Source: UBA6382 sp963600315
GTDB taxonomy: Bacteria > Bacteroidota > Bacteroidia > Bacteroidales > Bacteroidaceae
Assembly: GCA_963600315.1 (NCBI GenBank)
Contig: CAVCAW010000045.1
Span: 1-22,107 of the forward strand
Reading direction: 5' to 3'
Length of the DNA stretch: 22,107 nucleotides
Made by a program: the position numbers and the translations under genes. Every line of letters begins with the position of its first letter. Position 1 is the first letter of the stretch. Under the pieces are notes generated by a model. The model saw only the letters and a program-made list of their open reading frames with translations, made no database searches and had not been told where the DNA came from. Below, piece after piece: positions 16,368 through 21,568 of this stretch.

Positions 16368-16425
16368 TCTTAGGGGAGGTAAAGTAGTAAAAGTAAAAGT
16401 AAAAAAACTGTGCGTTGTTAGTCAT
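16363..16425 (-). CDS. Phe/Tyr attenuator leader peptide (20 aa)
   Basis: A 20-codon ORF, ATG at 16425-16423 and TGA at 16365-16363, lies in the leader of the aromatic operon. Residues 7-15 are FFYFYFYYF: nine consecutive aromatic codons, five TTT (Phe) and four TAC (Tyr), followed by T-S-P-K-K. The upstream sequence is A-rich without Shine-Dalgarno, as usual in Bacteroidetes. The peptide itself has no expected function. Its translation rate senses charged tRNA-Phe and tRNA-Tyr, as in the E. coli pheA leader with its Phe codon run. It lies about 50 bases after a predicted promoter and 46 bases before the terminator 5' arm, with the antiterminator segment overlapping its stop codon. Chance is very unlikely given position, composition and the paired RNA structures. 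Confidence 0.93.
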   Translation of the reverse strand: MTNNAQFFYFYFYYFTSPKK

Positions 16426-16474
16426 TGTGTTTGTTTTGTCGTGCCGTTGCCAGCACACTTTTGTTTTACCGCTG

Positions 16475-16482
16475 CAAAATTA
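16475..16482 (-). promoter_or_regulatory. -7 promoter box of the pheA operon
   Basis: TAATTTTG on the minus strand matches TAnnTTTG. A TTTG lies 23 bases upstream of it, slightly wider than the usual -33/-7 spacing. It places the transcript start near 16468, giving a leader of about 220 bases that contains the whole attenuator. Confidence 0.65.
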
Positions 16483-16587
16483 GCTTTTTTACTCTTAACA
16501 GCAAGCAAAATCCCGACTTTTTTTAGTTTAGGTAGCCAAAAGTTGATTTTTGTTTACATTACACGGTCGAGAGTGTTGGTTTTTGTC

Positions 16588-16595
16588 TAATTTTG
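16588..16595 (+). promoter_or_regulatory. -7 promoter box of the CDP-alcohol phosphotransferase gene
   Basis: TAATTTTG on the plus strand, 76 bases before the start at 16672 and divergent from the pheA promoter. No TTTG at good -33 spacing. An AT-rich imperfect palindrome flanked by GCGC (16614-16640) lies between the box and the gene. Confidence 0.5.
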
Positions 16596-16671
16596 CCCAT
16601 GTTAACAATGGTAGCGCCTATATATATTATATGTAAGCGCAGTATCATATAGTCAAAAAGGAAAAATAGCA

Positions 16672-17574
16672 ATGTCTACACTCAAGCAACAGGTGCTGTC
16701 AACTATCAAGTCTAGCGACATCGAGGGACCATTCGAACTCTATGTCACTCGCACTCCTGGCTATCTGTGGGCATTGTTGTTCCGCAAGCTCGGCGTTCAC
16801 CCCATAGTCGTCACCCTGCTCTCTATTGTCATCGGCTGTGGAGCTGGTGTGCTTTTCAGCTTTGCTGACCTCAAGCTCAACGTTCTTGGCATGCTGCTGC
16901 TCGTTTGGGCCAACTGGTACGACTGCGCCGATGGCCAACTCGCTCGACTTACTGGCAAGAAGACTCTCATTGGTCGCATTCTCGACGGCTTTGCCGGCGA
17001 TCTTTGGTTTTTTTCTATCTATGTAGGCATAGCCCTTCGGCTCACTCCTCAATTTGGAGTGTGGATATGGCTCCTTGCGTCGTGGGCAGGTTTCTATTGC
17101 CATGCTCGCCAATGTTCGCTCGCCGACTACTATCGCAATGCTCACATGCTTTTCACTGGCCTCGCCAATGAACTCGACCGCTCCCGGACTGTCATGGAAG
17201 AATTTCGCAGCCTCAAGTGGAACAGCCCCCAATGGTTTCGCAAGCTCTATCTGTGCTGCTATGCCAGCTACATACGCGGACAGGAGCACCCAACCCCCCA
17301 GTTGCAGAAACTCTTGGCATCGCTGCGCCTCAGGTGGGGCGGTACTGTCCCCCAACAACTCAGTGTTGCTTACCGTGACTTGAGCAAACCTCTCATGCCG
17401 CTGTGTCAGGTGCTCACCTTCGATGCTAGGGTAGGGGTGCTCTTCGCCTCGCTGCTGGTGGGGCTGCCGTGGCTCTACCCCCTGCTCGAGATAACTGTTT
17501 TTGAAGCTCTGCGCATCTATACCAATGTGCGTCATGAGCGGTTCTGCAAAACTCTTAACACCACGTGGTCATGA
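16672..17574 (+). CDS. CDP-alcohol phosphotransferase family membrane protein
   Basis: A 300-aa membrane enzyme that moves an alcohol-phosphate from a CDP-alcohol to an acceptor. The active-site motif starts D84-C-A-D87-G-Q-L-A-R92, then G101-R-I-L-D105. The final catalytic Asp falls at 110, one residue later than the canonical G-x3-D-x3-D spacing because of an extra Gly (D-G-F-A-G-D). Hydrophobic segments lie at about 42-64, 69-80 and 110-133, with more at the C-terminus. A polar region of about 100 residues after the motif is longer than in PgsA or PssA, so this is not an ordinary phospholipid synthase. The gene overlaps the next, a cytidylyltransferase, by 4 bases (ATGA), suggesting that the neighbour makes its CDP-linked substrate. 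The acceptor is unknown. Confidence 0.82.
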   Translation: MSTLKQQVLSTIKSSDIEGPFELYVTRTPGYLWALLFRKLGVHPIVVTLLSIVIGCGAGVLFSFADLKLNVLGMLLLVWANWYDCADGQLARLTGKKTLIGRILDGFAGDLWFFSIYVGIALRLTPQFGVWIWLLASWAGFYCHARQCSLADYYRNAHMLFTGLANELDRSRTVMEEFRSLKWNSPQWFRKLYLCCYASYIRGQEHPTPQLQKLLASLRLRWGGTVPQQLSVAYRDLSKPLMPLCQVLTFDARVGVLFASLLVGLPWLYPLLEITVFEALRIYTNVRHERFCKTLNTTWS

Positions 17575-18275
17575 ACGGCAAGTGTGTAGCCCTGCTGTTG
17601 GCAGGTGGCAAGGGCACGAGGTTCAACTCCATGCGCCCCAAGCAGTATATCGAGGTCGATGGCATGCCCGTCATCTCGTTTACCATCAAGCAGTTTCAGA
17701 CCCACCCCATGGTCACCGACATCTGTGTGGTCTGTTCGCCTGAGTGGAATGACTACATAGAGCGCCAAGCCTCCCAGTGGCATTTCGACAAGTTTCGCCA
17801 ATGCTTGCCCTCGGGCGATTCCTCCTACCTCTCAGTGCGTAGCGGCATCAGCGGACTGGTGCAGTCCGGTTTTCCCGACGATGCCATGGTCATGGTCCAC
17901 GACGCAGTGCGTCCGCTTGTCTCTCACGACATCATCACCAACAACATCCTTGCGTGTCGCGAACACGGCAATGCCATCACAGTCATCTATAGCAACGAGT
18001 CCTATATGCGCGTTGCCGGCGGCAACGAAGCCGTTGGCTATGCCATGCGCGAAGACTACATGCGTGCGCAGACCCCCAACACATTCCGCCTTTCTGCTCT
18101 CCGCCACCTCATGGCAGAGGCCGACAAGCAAGGCATATCCTGCTCTCAGTCGCTGTTTACCCTCGCCTGCGAACTCGGCTACGGTCCCCTCTACATAGCC
18201 CAAGGCGATATTCTCAATTTCAAAATCACCCAACCCCAAGACCTCAAATACTTTCGCGCTCTTAAAGACGTGTAG
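17571..18275 (+). CDS. IspD/TarI-type cytidylyltransferase
   Basis: A 234-aa nucleotidyltransferase that would join CTP to a polyol phosphate. LLAGGKGTRF (9-18) and PKQY (23-26) form the nucleotide-binding signature. VHDAVRP (109-115) and QTPNTFR in the C-terminal half are characteristic of IspD (methylerythritol-4-P) and TarI (ribitol-5-P) enzymes. The chosen start ATG 17571 overlaps the upstream stop as ATGA; a GTG six bases earlier is possible. Coupling to a CDP-alcohol phosphotransferase argues for a CDP-polyol made for a surface polymer or lipid, rather than only for isoprenoids, but a true IspD role cannot be excluded without knowing whether a second ispD exists in the genome. Confidence 0.82.
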   Translation: MNGKCVALLLAGGKGTRFNSMRPKQYIEVDGMPVISFTIKQFQTHPMVTDICVVCSPEWNDYIERQASQWHFDKFRQCLPSGDSSYLSVRSGISGLVQSGFPDDAMVMVHDAVRPLVSHDIITNNILACREHGNAITVIYSNESYMRVAGGNEAVGYAMREDYMRAQTPNTFRLSALRHLMAEADKQGISCSQSLFTLACELGYGPLYIAQGDILNFKITQPQDLKYFRALKDV

Positions 18276-18374
18276 TTGCATTGCCCAAGTCTTGTGCCGT
18301 GCTGTATAGCCCATGTTTGAAGAACATACAAGGCGACAACTGCATATTAGCCTTCATGAAACAAACCATTCGAA

Positions 18375-18408
18375 GGAGCAATCCGCTGCCATATCGGTTA
18401 ATTGCTCC
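18375..18408. repeat. Inverted repeat (possible terminator) after the toxin remnant
   Basis: GGAGCAAT (18375-18382) and ATTGCTCC (18401-18408) are a perfect 8-bp inverted repeat with an 18-base loop containing a further CCG/CGG pairing. It lies just past the stop of the minus-strand toxin remnant and about 100 bases after the cytidylyltransferase. No strong T run on either side, so terminator function is only a guess. Confidence 0.4.
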
Positions 18409-18423
18409 AATCTGCGGGGAAAC

Positions 18424-18736
18424 CTATGTGACGCAAATAACTGGCAATGCCTTTGCTATTTCCTTGGGTGAGGTCTTCTGAGTTTTCTTTATGATGCCGT
18501 GCGTGGCAATCACCAAAGTTTCTTCGTCCTTATCCCAAAAGGCAAATAGACGATAGTCCTGTTGTAAAGCGTACGGAACTCCCATATCTCCGAGTTCTCC
18601 AGCTTCTTGAAAAGATCCTTGTTGCGTTCACCTCCTGCAACACGCTTGATGTGTAGAATATTCTGTAGGATACCGTTTCGGGTAATCCTTCAATGAAGTT
18701 CTGAGCCTCGTCGGTCAAGACAAGTTTGAAGATGTT
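18424..18736 (-). pseudogene. HigB/RelE-like toxin remnant (phage-derived Gp49-like family), two frameshifts
   Basis: Three reading frames on the minus strand join into one about 100-residue protein. First comes N-I-F-K-L-V-L-T-D-E-A-Q-N-F-I-E-G-L-P-E-T-V (from 18736). Next is I-K-R-V-A-G-G-E-R-N-K-D-L-F-K-K-L then S-E-I-W-E-F-R-T-L-Y (18656 to about 18561). Last is Y-R-L-F-A-F-W-D-K-D-E-E-T-L-V then A-T-H-G-I-I-K-K-T-Q-K-T (18555 to stop 18426). WEFRTLY, YRLFAFWDK and THGIxKKTQKTP are hallmarks of Bacteroidetes HigB-type mRNA interferases. The first break is near 18660 and the second near 18556-18560, where about 4 bases are missing. There is also no in-frame ATG at the head. No HigA antitoxin is visible downstream. 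It is a dead toxin gene unless the breaks are assembly errors. Confidence 0.82.
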
Positions 18737-18792
18737 TTGTGCTACACGTTTTTTAACTGTGTCATCATCGGGCGCAGCCTCAAACCAACAAG

Positions 18793-18832
18793 AGCCGGAA
18801 ACCTCTGTTTTCCATTCAGATGGTCCCCGGCT
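18793..18832 (-). terminator. Long hairpin ending the HU/smalltalk transcript
   Basis: On the minus strand AGCCGGGGACC pairs with GGTTTCCGGCT (11 bp, two G-U pairs). After a one-base bulge TCTG pairs with CAGA, closing a 9-base loop. The wobble pairs exist only in the minus transcript; in the plus strand they become mismatches. The U tract is poor (CTCTTGTTGG). It starts about 35 bases after the smalltalk stop. A CT-dinucleotide run flanks it at 18833-18845. Confidence 0.6.
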
Positions 18833-18866
18833 TCTCTCTCTCTCTTAGGTTGTCATGGGCACATGT

Positions 18867-18968
18867 CTACGCTCCCATACACGAACCGAGAAACAGCGTT
18901 CCGATTATAGTGCTTATTGCCGTCATTATCGCGTTGATTATCACGCTCCATTTGTTTTGATTCGTCAT
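18867..18968 (-). CDS. Smalltalk-type mini-protein (33 aa)
   Basis: A 33-codon ORF, ATG at 18968-18966 and stop TAG at 18869-18867, beginning 12 bases after the HU gene stop. It starts M-T-N-Q-N-K-W, continues as a single hydrophobic stretch rich in Ile/Thr/Ala (about residues 8-28), and ends L-F-L-G-S-C-M-G-A. The K-W opening, the hydrophobic middle and a Cys close to the C-terminus match the Bacteroidetes 'smalltalk' family, about 30-aa proteins encoded between HU-like DNA-binding proteins and peptidoglycan amidases/peptidases. Function is unknown; the context here has an M15 peptidase in place of the amidase, upstream. Position and family pattern make this convincing in spite of its length. 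Confidence 0.82.
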   Translation of the reverse strand: MTNQNKWSVIINAIMTAISTIIGTLFLGSCMGA

Positions 18969-18980
18969 AGTCTTTCTGTT

Positions 18981-19496
18981 TTAAGCTCCTTGTTCATTCT
19001 GTCCTTCCTGCTCACCGCTGCCAGTCGACTCGCCCAGTTTGTTGTGGTCATAGCCGCCCTTTGCGCCGCCAAACGGAGTCTTGGTCACGTCAAACAGACT
19101 GGCGTTGTTCAGCTCCGTGCGCAGAGCCGTGCACGGGCGAAAGCGCAAGTACACACCCTTGATGTCCTTCGATGTCACGTCCTCCTTGTTGTCCTTGCCT
19201 GCAGAGGTCCACTTGTTGTTCTCCGAATCCCACACGCCGCTCTTGGCGGAAAGCCTGAAGTTGCCCAATCCCTCCAGGGTCACTGAGTGTCCCTGCAACA
19301 CGAAGTCCTCTATCGCCTGGCACAAGGCAGAGAATCCCACTGCCATGTCGTGGCGCTTCACGTTGGAGTCCTTCACAGCCAAATCCACTATCTGCTCGCT
19401 GTCAATCACGCTATACGCTGCCAGCCTTACGCTATACATCTTCTCGCCGCTAACGGGGTTCTTTACTTCGGTCTTGTAATATCCTATTTCTGCCAT
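18981..19496 (-). CDS. HU-like DNA-binding protein (HU-HIG type, 171 aa)
   Basis: A 171-aa Bacteroidetes HU/IHF-like protein. The N-terminus has Y-Y-K-T-E-V-K-N-P and Y-S-V-R-L-A, followed by a helical HU part (about 45-70), the G-H-S-V-T-L-E-G-L-G-N-F-R-L strand (about 69-82) typical of HU folds, and Y-L-R-F-R-P at about 121-126, as in 'histone-like' HU-HIG proteins. The tail (about 143-171) is low in complexity, rich in Gly/Glu/Gln/Asn and probably disordered. Such proteins are often tied to mobile or phage-like cassettes with a smalltalk protein, which here follows after 12 bases. The target DNA is unknown. It may share a transcript with the second HU-like gene upstream (76-base gap). Confidence 0.88.
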   Translation of the reverse strand: MAEIGYYKTEVKNPVSGEKMYSVRLAAYSVIDSEQIVDLAVKDSNVKRHDMAVGFSALCQAIEDFVLQGHSVTLEGLGNFRLSAKSGVWDSENNKWTSAGKDNKEDVTSKDIKGVYLRFRPCTALRTELNNASLFDVTKTPFGGAKGGYDHNKLGESTGSGEQEGQNEQGA

Positions 19497-19572
19497 AATT
19501 TGTTAGTTTTTTGTTGGTTTATAAATTAATGTGTCTTTCTGTTTCTTGCGCTGAGAGTTGCCGCCGGTGTCA

Positions 19573-19983
19573 CTACTCAGTCACAATGTTAAGAGTTTGG
19601 TCGTCCCTCACTATGCCTTGGAATTTCACAGCCTTGCAGGCGTTGCGTAGAGTCTTGTTGGGCTTGAAGTGCAACTTGAGGTTCTTCACGCAGTCCGCCC
19701 CACATTCCTTCAGGGTGGCTACAGCACTGGTCTTGGCTGACACTCCGAATAGCCCGAGCTGTGGTATTCTTACCGTGTGGCCGTTGAGTGCATAGTTGGT
19801 GAACACCTGTCGCAGTGCGCCTATGGCAGCGAGGGCAGTAGTCTTGCTCACGCTAGAGTTTTCCACCATATACTCAACGAGGTCGTCGCTCTTGATGTTG
19901 CGATAGCTCACGATGTTAGGGTAGAGCTTGGTAACTCCTTGAGGAGTGGTGCGTGATGTTACGATAGTTTGTAGAGTTCCCAT
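19573..19983 (-). CDS. HU-like DNA-binding protein (136 aa)
   Basis: A 136-aa member of the same HU-like group as the following gene, but diverged and without the disordered tail. It has K-T-T-A-L-A-A-I-G-A-L-R-Q-V-F (helical, about 48-62), then the HU-type turn-strand G-H-T-V-R-I-P-Q-L-G-L-F-G-V (about 68-81) and a late L-K-L-H-F-K-P-N (about 102-109), which aligns with Y-L-R-F-R-P of the neighbour. The two probably arose by an old duplication. The upstream spacer (19984-20128) carries two hairpins but no recognisable TAnnTTTG promoter, so it may be read from the M15 peptidase promoter. Confidence 0.8.
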   Translation of the reverse strand: MGTLQTIVTSRTTPQGVTKLYPNIVSYRNIKSDDLVEYMVENSSVSKTTALAAIGALRQVFTNYALNGHTVRIPQLGLFGVSAKTSAVATLKECGADCVKNLKLHFKPNKTLRNACKAVKFQGIVRDDQTLNIVTE

Positions 19984-20047
19984 AATTCTTTAGATGTTTT
20001 AATAAGGTTAATAATGATTGATATTGGTTCTTGCTTCAGCTGCACTG

Positions 20048-20075
20048 GGGTGCGTCTTGCCGGCATTGCGCACCC
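20048..20075. repeat. GC-rich hairpin in the M15-HU spacer
   Basis: GGGTGCG (20048-20054) and CGCACCC (20069-20075) form a 7-bp stem. It is not followed by a T run in either direction, so it could be an mRNA stabiliser or processing site between the peptidase and HU genes. Confidence 0.4.
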
Positions 20076-20105
20076 GGTTGCAACCTTTTCTTTATTCTCT
20101 GTTGG

Positions 20106-20124
20106 TAGTCAGTCGTGCTGACTA
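20106..20124 (-). terminator. Small hairpin right after the M15 peptidase stop
   Basis: TAGTCAG and CTGACTA (7 bp, 5-base loop) lie 5 bases after the peptidase stop on the minus strand. There is no U tract, so it would be a weak terminator or a processing hairpin. Confidence 0.35.
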
Positions 20125-20128
20125 TAGC

Positions 20129-20563
20129 TTACAGGTGCAACACCTGATTTCTTTTCTTGGTTCTGCCGTCCTGCAGCGATATATGGATCCACTGGTAGCC
20201 GTGTTCGTCTATTATCTGCTTCACGTCCTGCAGTTCCTGTCGTCCCATCATCCCTACAGCGAGGTCAAAGAGTTGTCGGTTGGCATCTCTGCCACCATAG
20301 GCTTTTATGTCGGCAGCGCAGCCATGCAGGTGGTCTGAGTTCTTCACCCCTCCCACTTGTGAGTTGAGAGTCGGGCAGCGATAGCCGCTACTCACCTTTA
20401 TCGGTTTGCCCCATGCCTCGCGAAGGGGTTGCAGAATCTTTTCACACAGCAGCCTCAGCTTCGTTGTCACTGCCTCGCTCGGAGTGTTGTCAATGCCCAG
20501 TGCCACAGCCGTCTGCGACCTCGTCATCTCTTCCAGACTGAAATTACTGCTCAGCGAGGTCAT
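20129..20563 (-). CDS. Peptidase M15 family (D-Ala-D-Ala carboxypeptidase/endolysin-like)
   Basis: A 144-aa zinc peptidase of the M15 (PF08291-like) type. The N-terminal F-S-L-E-E-M-T-R-S (8-16) is the usual opening of this group. S-G-Y-R-C-P-x-L-N (58-66), the zinc motif SxHxxGxAxD with H78 and D85, and W-I-H-I-S with third ligand H127 are all intact. The family cleaves peptidoglycan stem peptides. No signal peptide is present, so release would need lysis or a holin-type route; this is typical of phage-like or mobile cassettes. I chose ATG 20563, which puts the conserved FSLEEM close to the start and overlaps the preceding 84-aa ORF by 20 bases. An upstream start at 20602 would add a W-rich 13-residue extension inside that ORF. 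Confidence 0.85.
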   Translation of the reverse strand: MTSLSSNFSLEEMTRSQTAVALGIDNTPSEAVTTKLRLLCEKILQPLREAWGKPIKVSSGYRCPTLNSQVGGVKNSDHLHGCAADIKAYGGRDANRQLFDLAVGMMGRQELQDVKQIIDEHGYQWIHISLQDGRTKKRNQVLHL

Positions 20564-20798
20564 CGTCACGTCTTTTGCCGTCGTCCACCAGCGATGCCAC
20601 ACGGTCGAAAATCGTCTGCATCACTCTCGATCCAAACTGCTCCCGTCTGCCATTCTTCACATAGTCTACCACCGCATCATAGAGATACGCCTGATACTTG
20701 TATTCCAGCAGACTCACCAATGTCCACACCTCTCGGGCGCAGCCCTGTCTCATAATAGTTCTCAACCGTCCGGTCCCCATTCTCTGCTTTGTTCTCAT
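20544..20798 (-). CDS. Hypothetical protein, 84 aa
   Basis: An 84-aa basic/acidic protein that I do not recognise. It starts with a basic segment (R-T-K-Q-R-M-G-T-G-R-L-R), and the middle looks helical (V-W-T-L-V-S-L-L-E-Y-K-Y-Q-A-Y-L-Y-D-A-V-V-D-Y-V). It ends with a strongly charged tail (D-D-G-K-R-R-D-D-D-L-A-E-Q). Support for it being real comes from its position as the first gene after a good TAnnTTTG promoter (20890-20897), an AAAGGAAAC purine stretch just before its ATG, and a 20-base overlap with the M15 peptidase. It could be a small cassette-specific accessory or regulatory protein. No catalytic motifs, Cys pairs or membrane segment were seen. Confidence 0.6.
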   Translation of the reverse strand: MRTKQRMGTGRLRTIMRQGCAREVWTLVSLLEYKYQAYLYDAVVDYVKNGRREQFGSRVMQTIFDRVASLVDDGKRRDDDLAEQ

Positions 20799-20889
20799 GT
20801 CGTTTCCTTTAATAATAATATAATGTACTACCTGTTTTGCCCTCGCAAGTCATCTCAGCCCATTTGGCTGTTCCTCCTTGCTTGCGATG

Positions 20890-20897
20890 CAAAAGTA
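20890..20897 (-). promoter_or_regulatory. -7 promoter box for the M15/HU/smalltalk cassette
   Basis: TACTTTTG on the minus strand, about 90 bases before the 84-aa ORF. Just upstream of it (in transcript sense) are a G/C run and the perfect palindrome AAACCGGTTT (20910-20919), which sits where a regulator could overlap the promoter. No well-spaced TTTG -33 box. Confidence 0.6.
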
Positions 20898-20898
20898 C

Positions 20899-21263
20899 TG
20901 CCTCCCCCCAAACCGGTTTTTATATAATTCGTCAATCATCTCTCCATCAAGCCGTTGAGGTGCTCTCGGCAGATTCCAAGCCAGACAGCAACCATACCAA
21001 TGCAGCTTCTCCCAACCCTCCCACCAAAGGGAAACGCTATCTTCCAACCACAATAACACCTCATCTATCCGTGGTCCAAAAAGTGATTGCAACGACAACG
21101 TGCTTATCAGCTGTTTGAAACTAACAACCGCACCAATGTAAATTAACCACGAAATTCACAAATTACACAAGTATACCCTCAAGTCAGTCACAAAATCAGT
21201 ATTTTTAGTGCTCCCTGTGTTCAAAAAAGACGTTCGCTTTAGCCCTTTTCGGCTAGGTATTAT
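20899..21263. other. Gene-free stretch between the peptidase cassette and the methyltransferase locus
   Basis: I find no convincing gene. Two overlapping open frames, an 82-codon one on minus (20850-21098) and a 93-codon one on plus (20837-21118), lack any recognisable motif, and the minus one runs through the promoter. Base composition turns AT-rich after about 21120. Around 21147-21171 the sequence carries a short imperfect repetition of the type CACGAAATT/CACAAATTA/CACAAG, a pattern like that of degenerate intergenic repeats of Bacteroidetes. The palindrome AAACCGGTTT is at 20910-20919. Confidence 0.5.
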
Positions 21264-21271
21264 TACCTTTG
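21264..21271 (+). promoter_or_regulatory. -7 promoter box of the XRE regulator remnant
   Basis: TACCTTTG matches TAnnTTTG and lies 37 bases before the regulator remnant, the normal distance for a native promoter of that gene. Confidence 0.5.
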
Positions 21272-21307
21272 TCTATCTGATTCTAATTCTAAATGACTAT
21301 TAAGTAG

Positions 21308-21499
21308 ATAAACCGTATAAAGGTCGTCCTCGCTGACAAATAACGAACCAACAAGTGGTTTGCAGAGCAACTTGACAAAGACCAAACGACAATCTCGAAA
21401 TGGTGTACCAATACTTCTCAAACCGACTTGGGGAGTCTGATAAAAACAGCAAAACTACTAGAGGTTGATGTAAAAGTACTTTTGCGTAATATAGATTAA
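21308..21499 (+). pseudogene. XRE-family helix-turn-helix regulator remnant (restriction-modification controller type)
   Basis: The plus strand reads N-R-I-K-V-V-L-A-D-K, stop (TAA at 21341-21343), then R-T-N-K-W-F-A-E-Q-L-D-K-D-Q-T-T-I-S-K-W-C-T-N, continuing through a conserved-looking L-I-K-T-A-K-L-L-E-V-D-V-K to a TAA at 21497-21499, 62 codons in all after the first. This is a short Cro/C1-type HTH regulator of the kind that commonly precedes C5 methyltransferases in Bacteroidetes. The first codon is ATA where ATG is expected, and the internal stop could be a single CAA-to-TAA change. No in-frame restart is available. It is probably a dead gene, and it lies 69 bases before the methyltransferase remnant. 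Confidence 0.8.
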
Positions 21500-21568
21500 C
21501 TACGTCTGAAAGACCAATGAAATAAACATACAAGTAAACCATACGAAATTACTCAAGAATTTTCTGAT

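Noticed and set aside
16303..16590. 95-codon plus-strand open frame through the attenuator
   Set aside because: It is the reverse strand of the leader peptide and terminator, whose structure explains the sequence fully.
16614..16640. AT-rich imperfect palindrome flanked by GCGC
   Set aside because: Pairing is mostly A/T with mismatches and could be chance; not enough for an operator call.
16699..17535. 278-codon minus-strand open frame
   Set aside because: Opposite the CDP-alcohol phosphotransferase; no recognisable domain.
18281..18481. 66-codon plus-strand frame after the cytidylyltransferase
   Set aside because: No motif, and its end overlaps the antisense toxin remnant, which explains that part better.
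20850..21098. 82-codon minus-strand frame (Trp-rich)
   Set aside because: No family resemblance, runs through the likely promoter of the next genes, and a plus-strand frame of similar length covers the same bases; kept as uncertain non-coding sequence.
21477..21484. TACTTTTG as a promoter for the methyltransferase
   Set aside because: It matches the -7 consensus but lies inside the regulator's coding sequence encoding V-L-L; could be coincidence.
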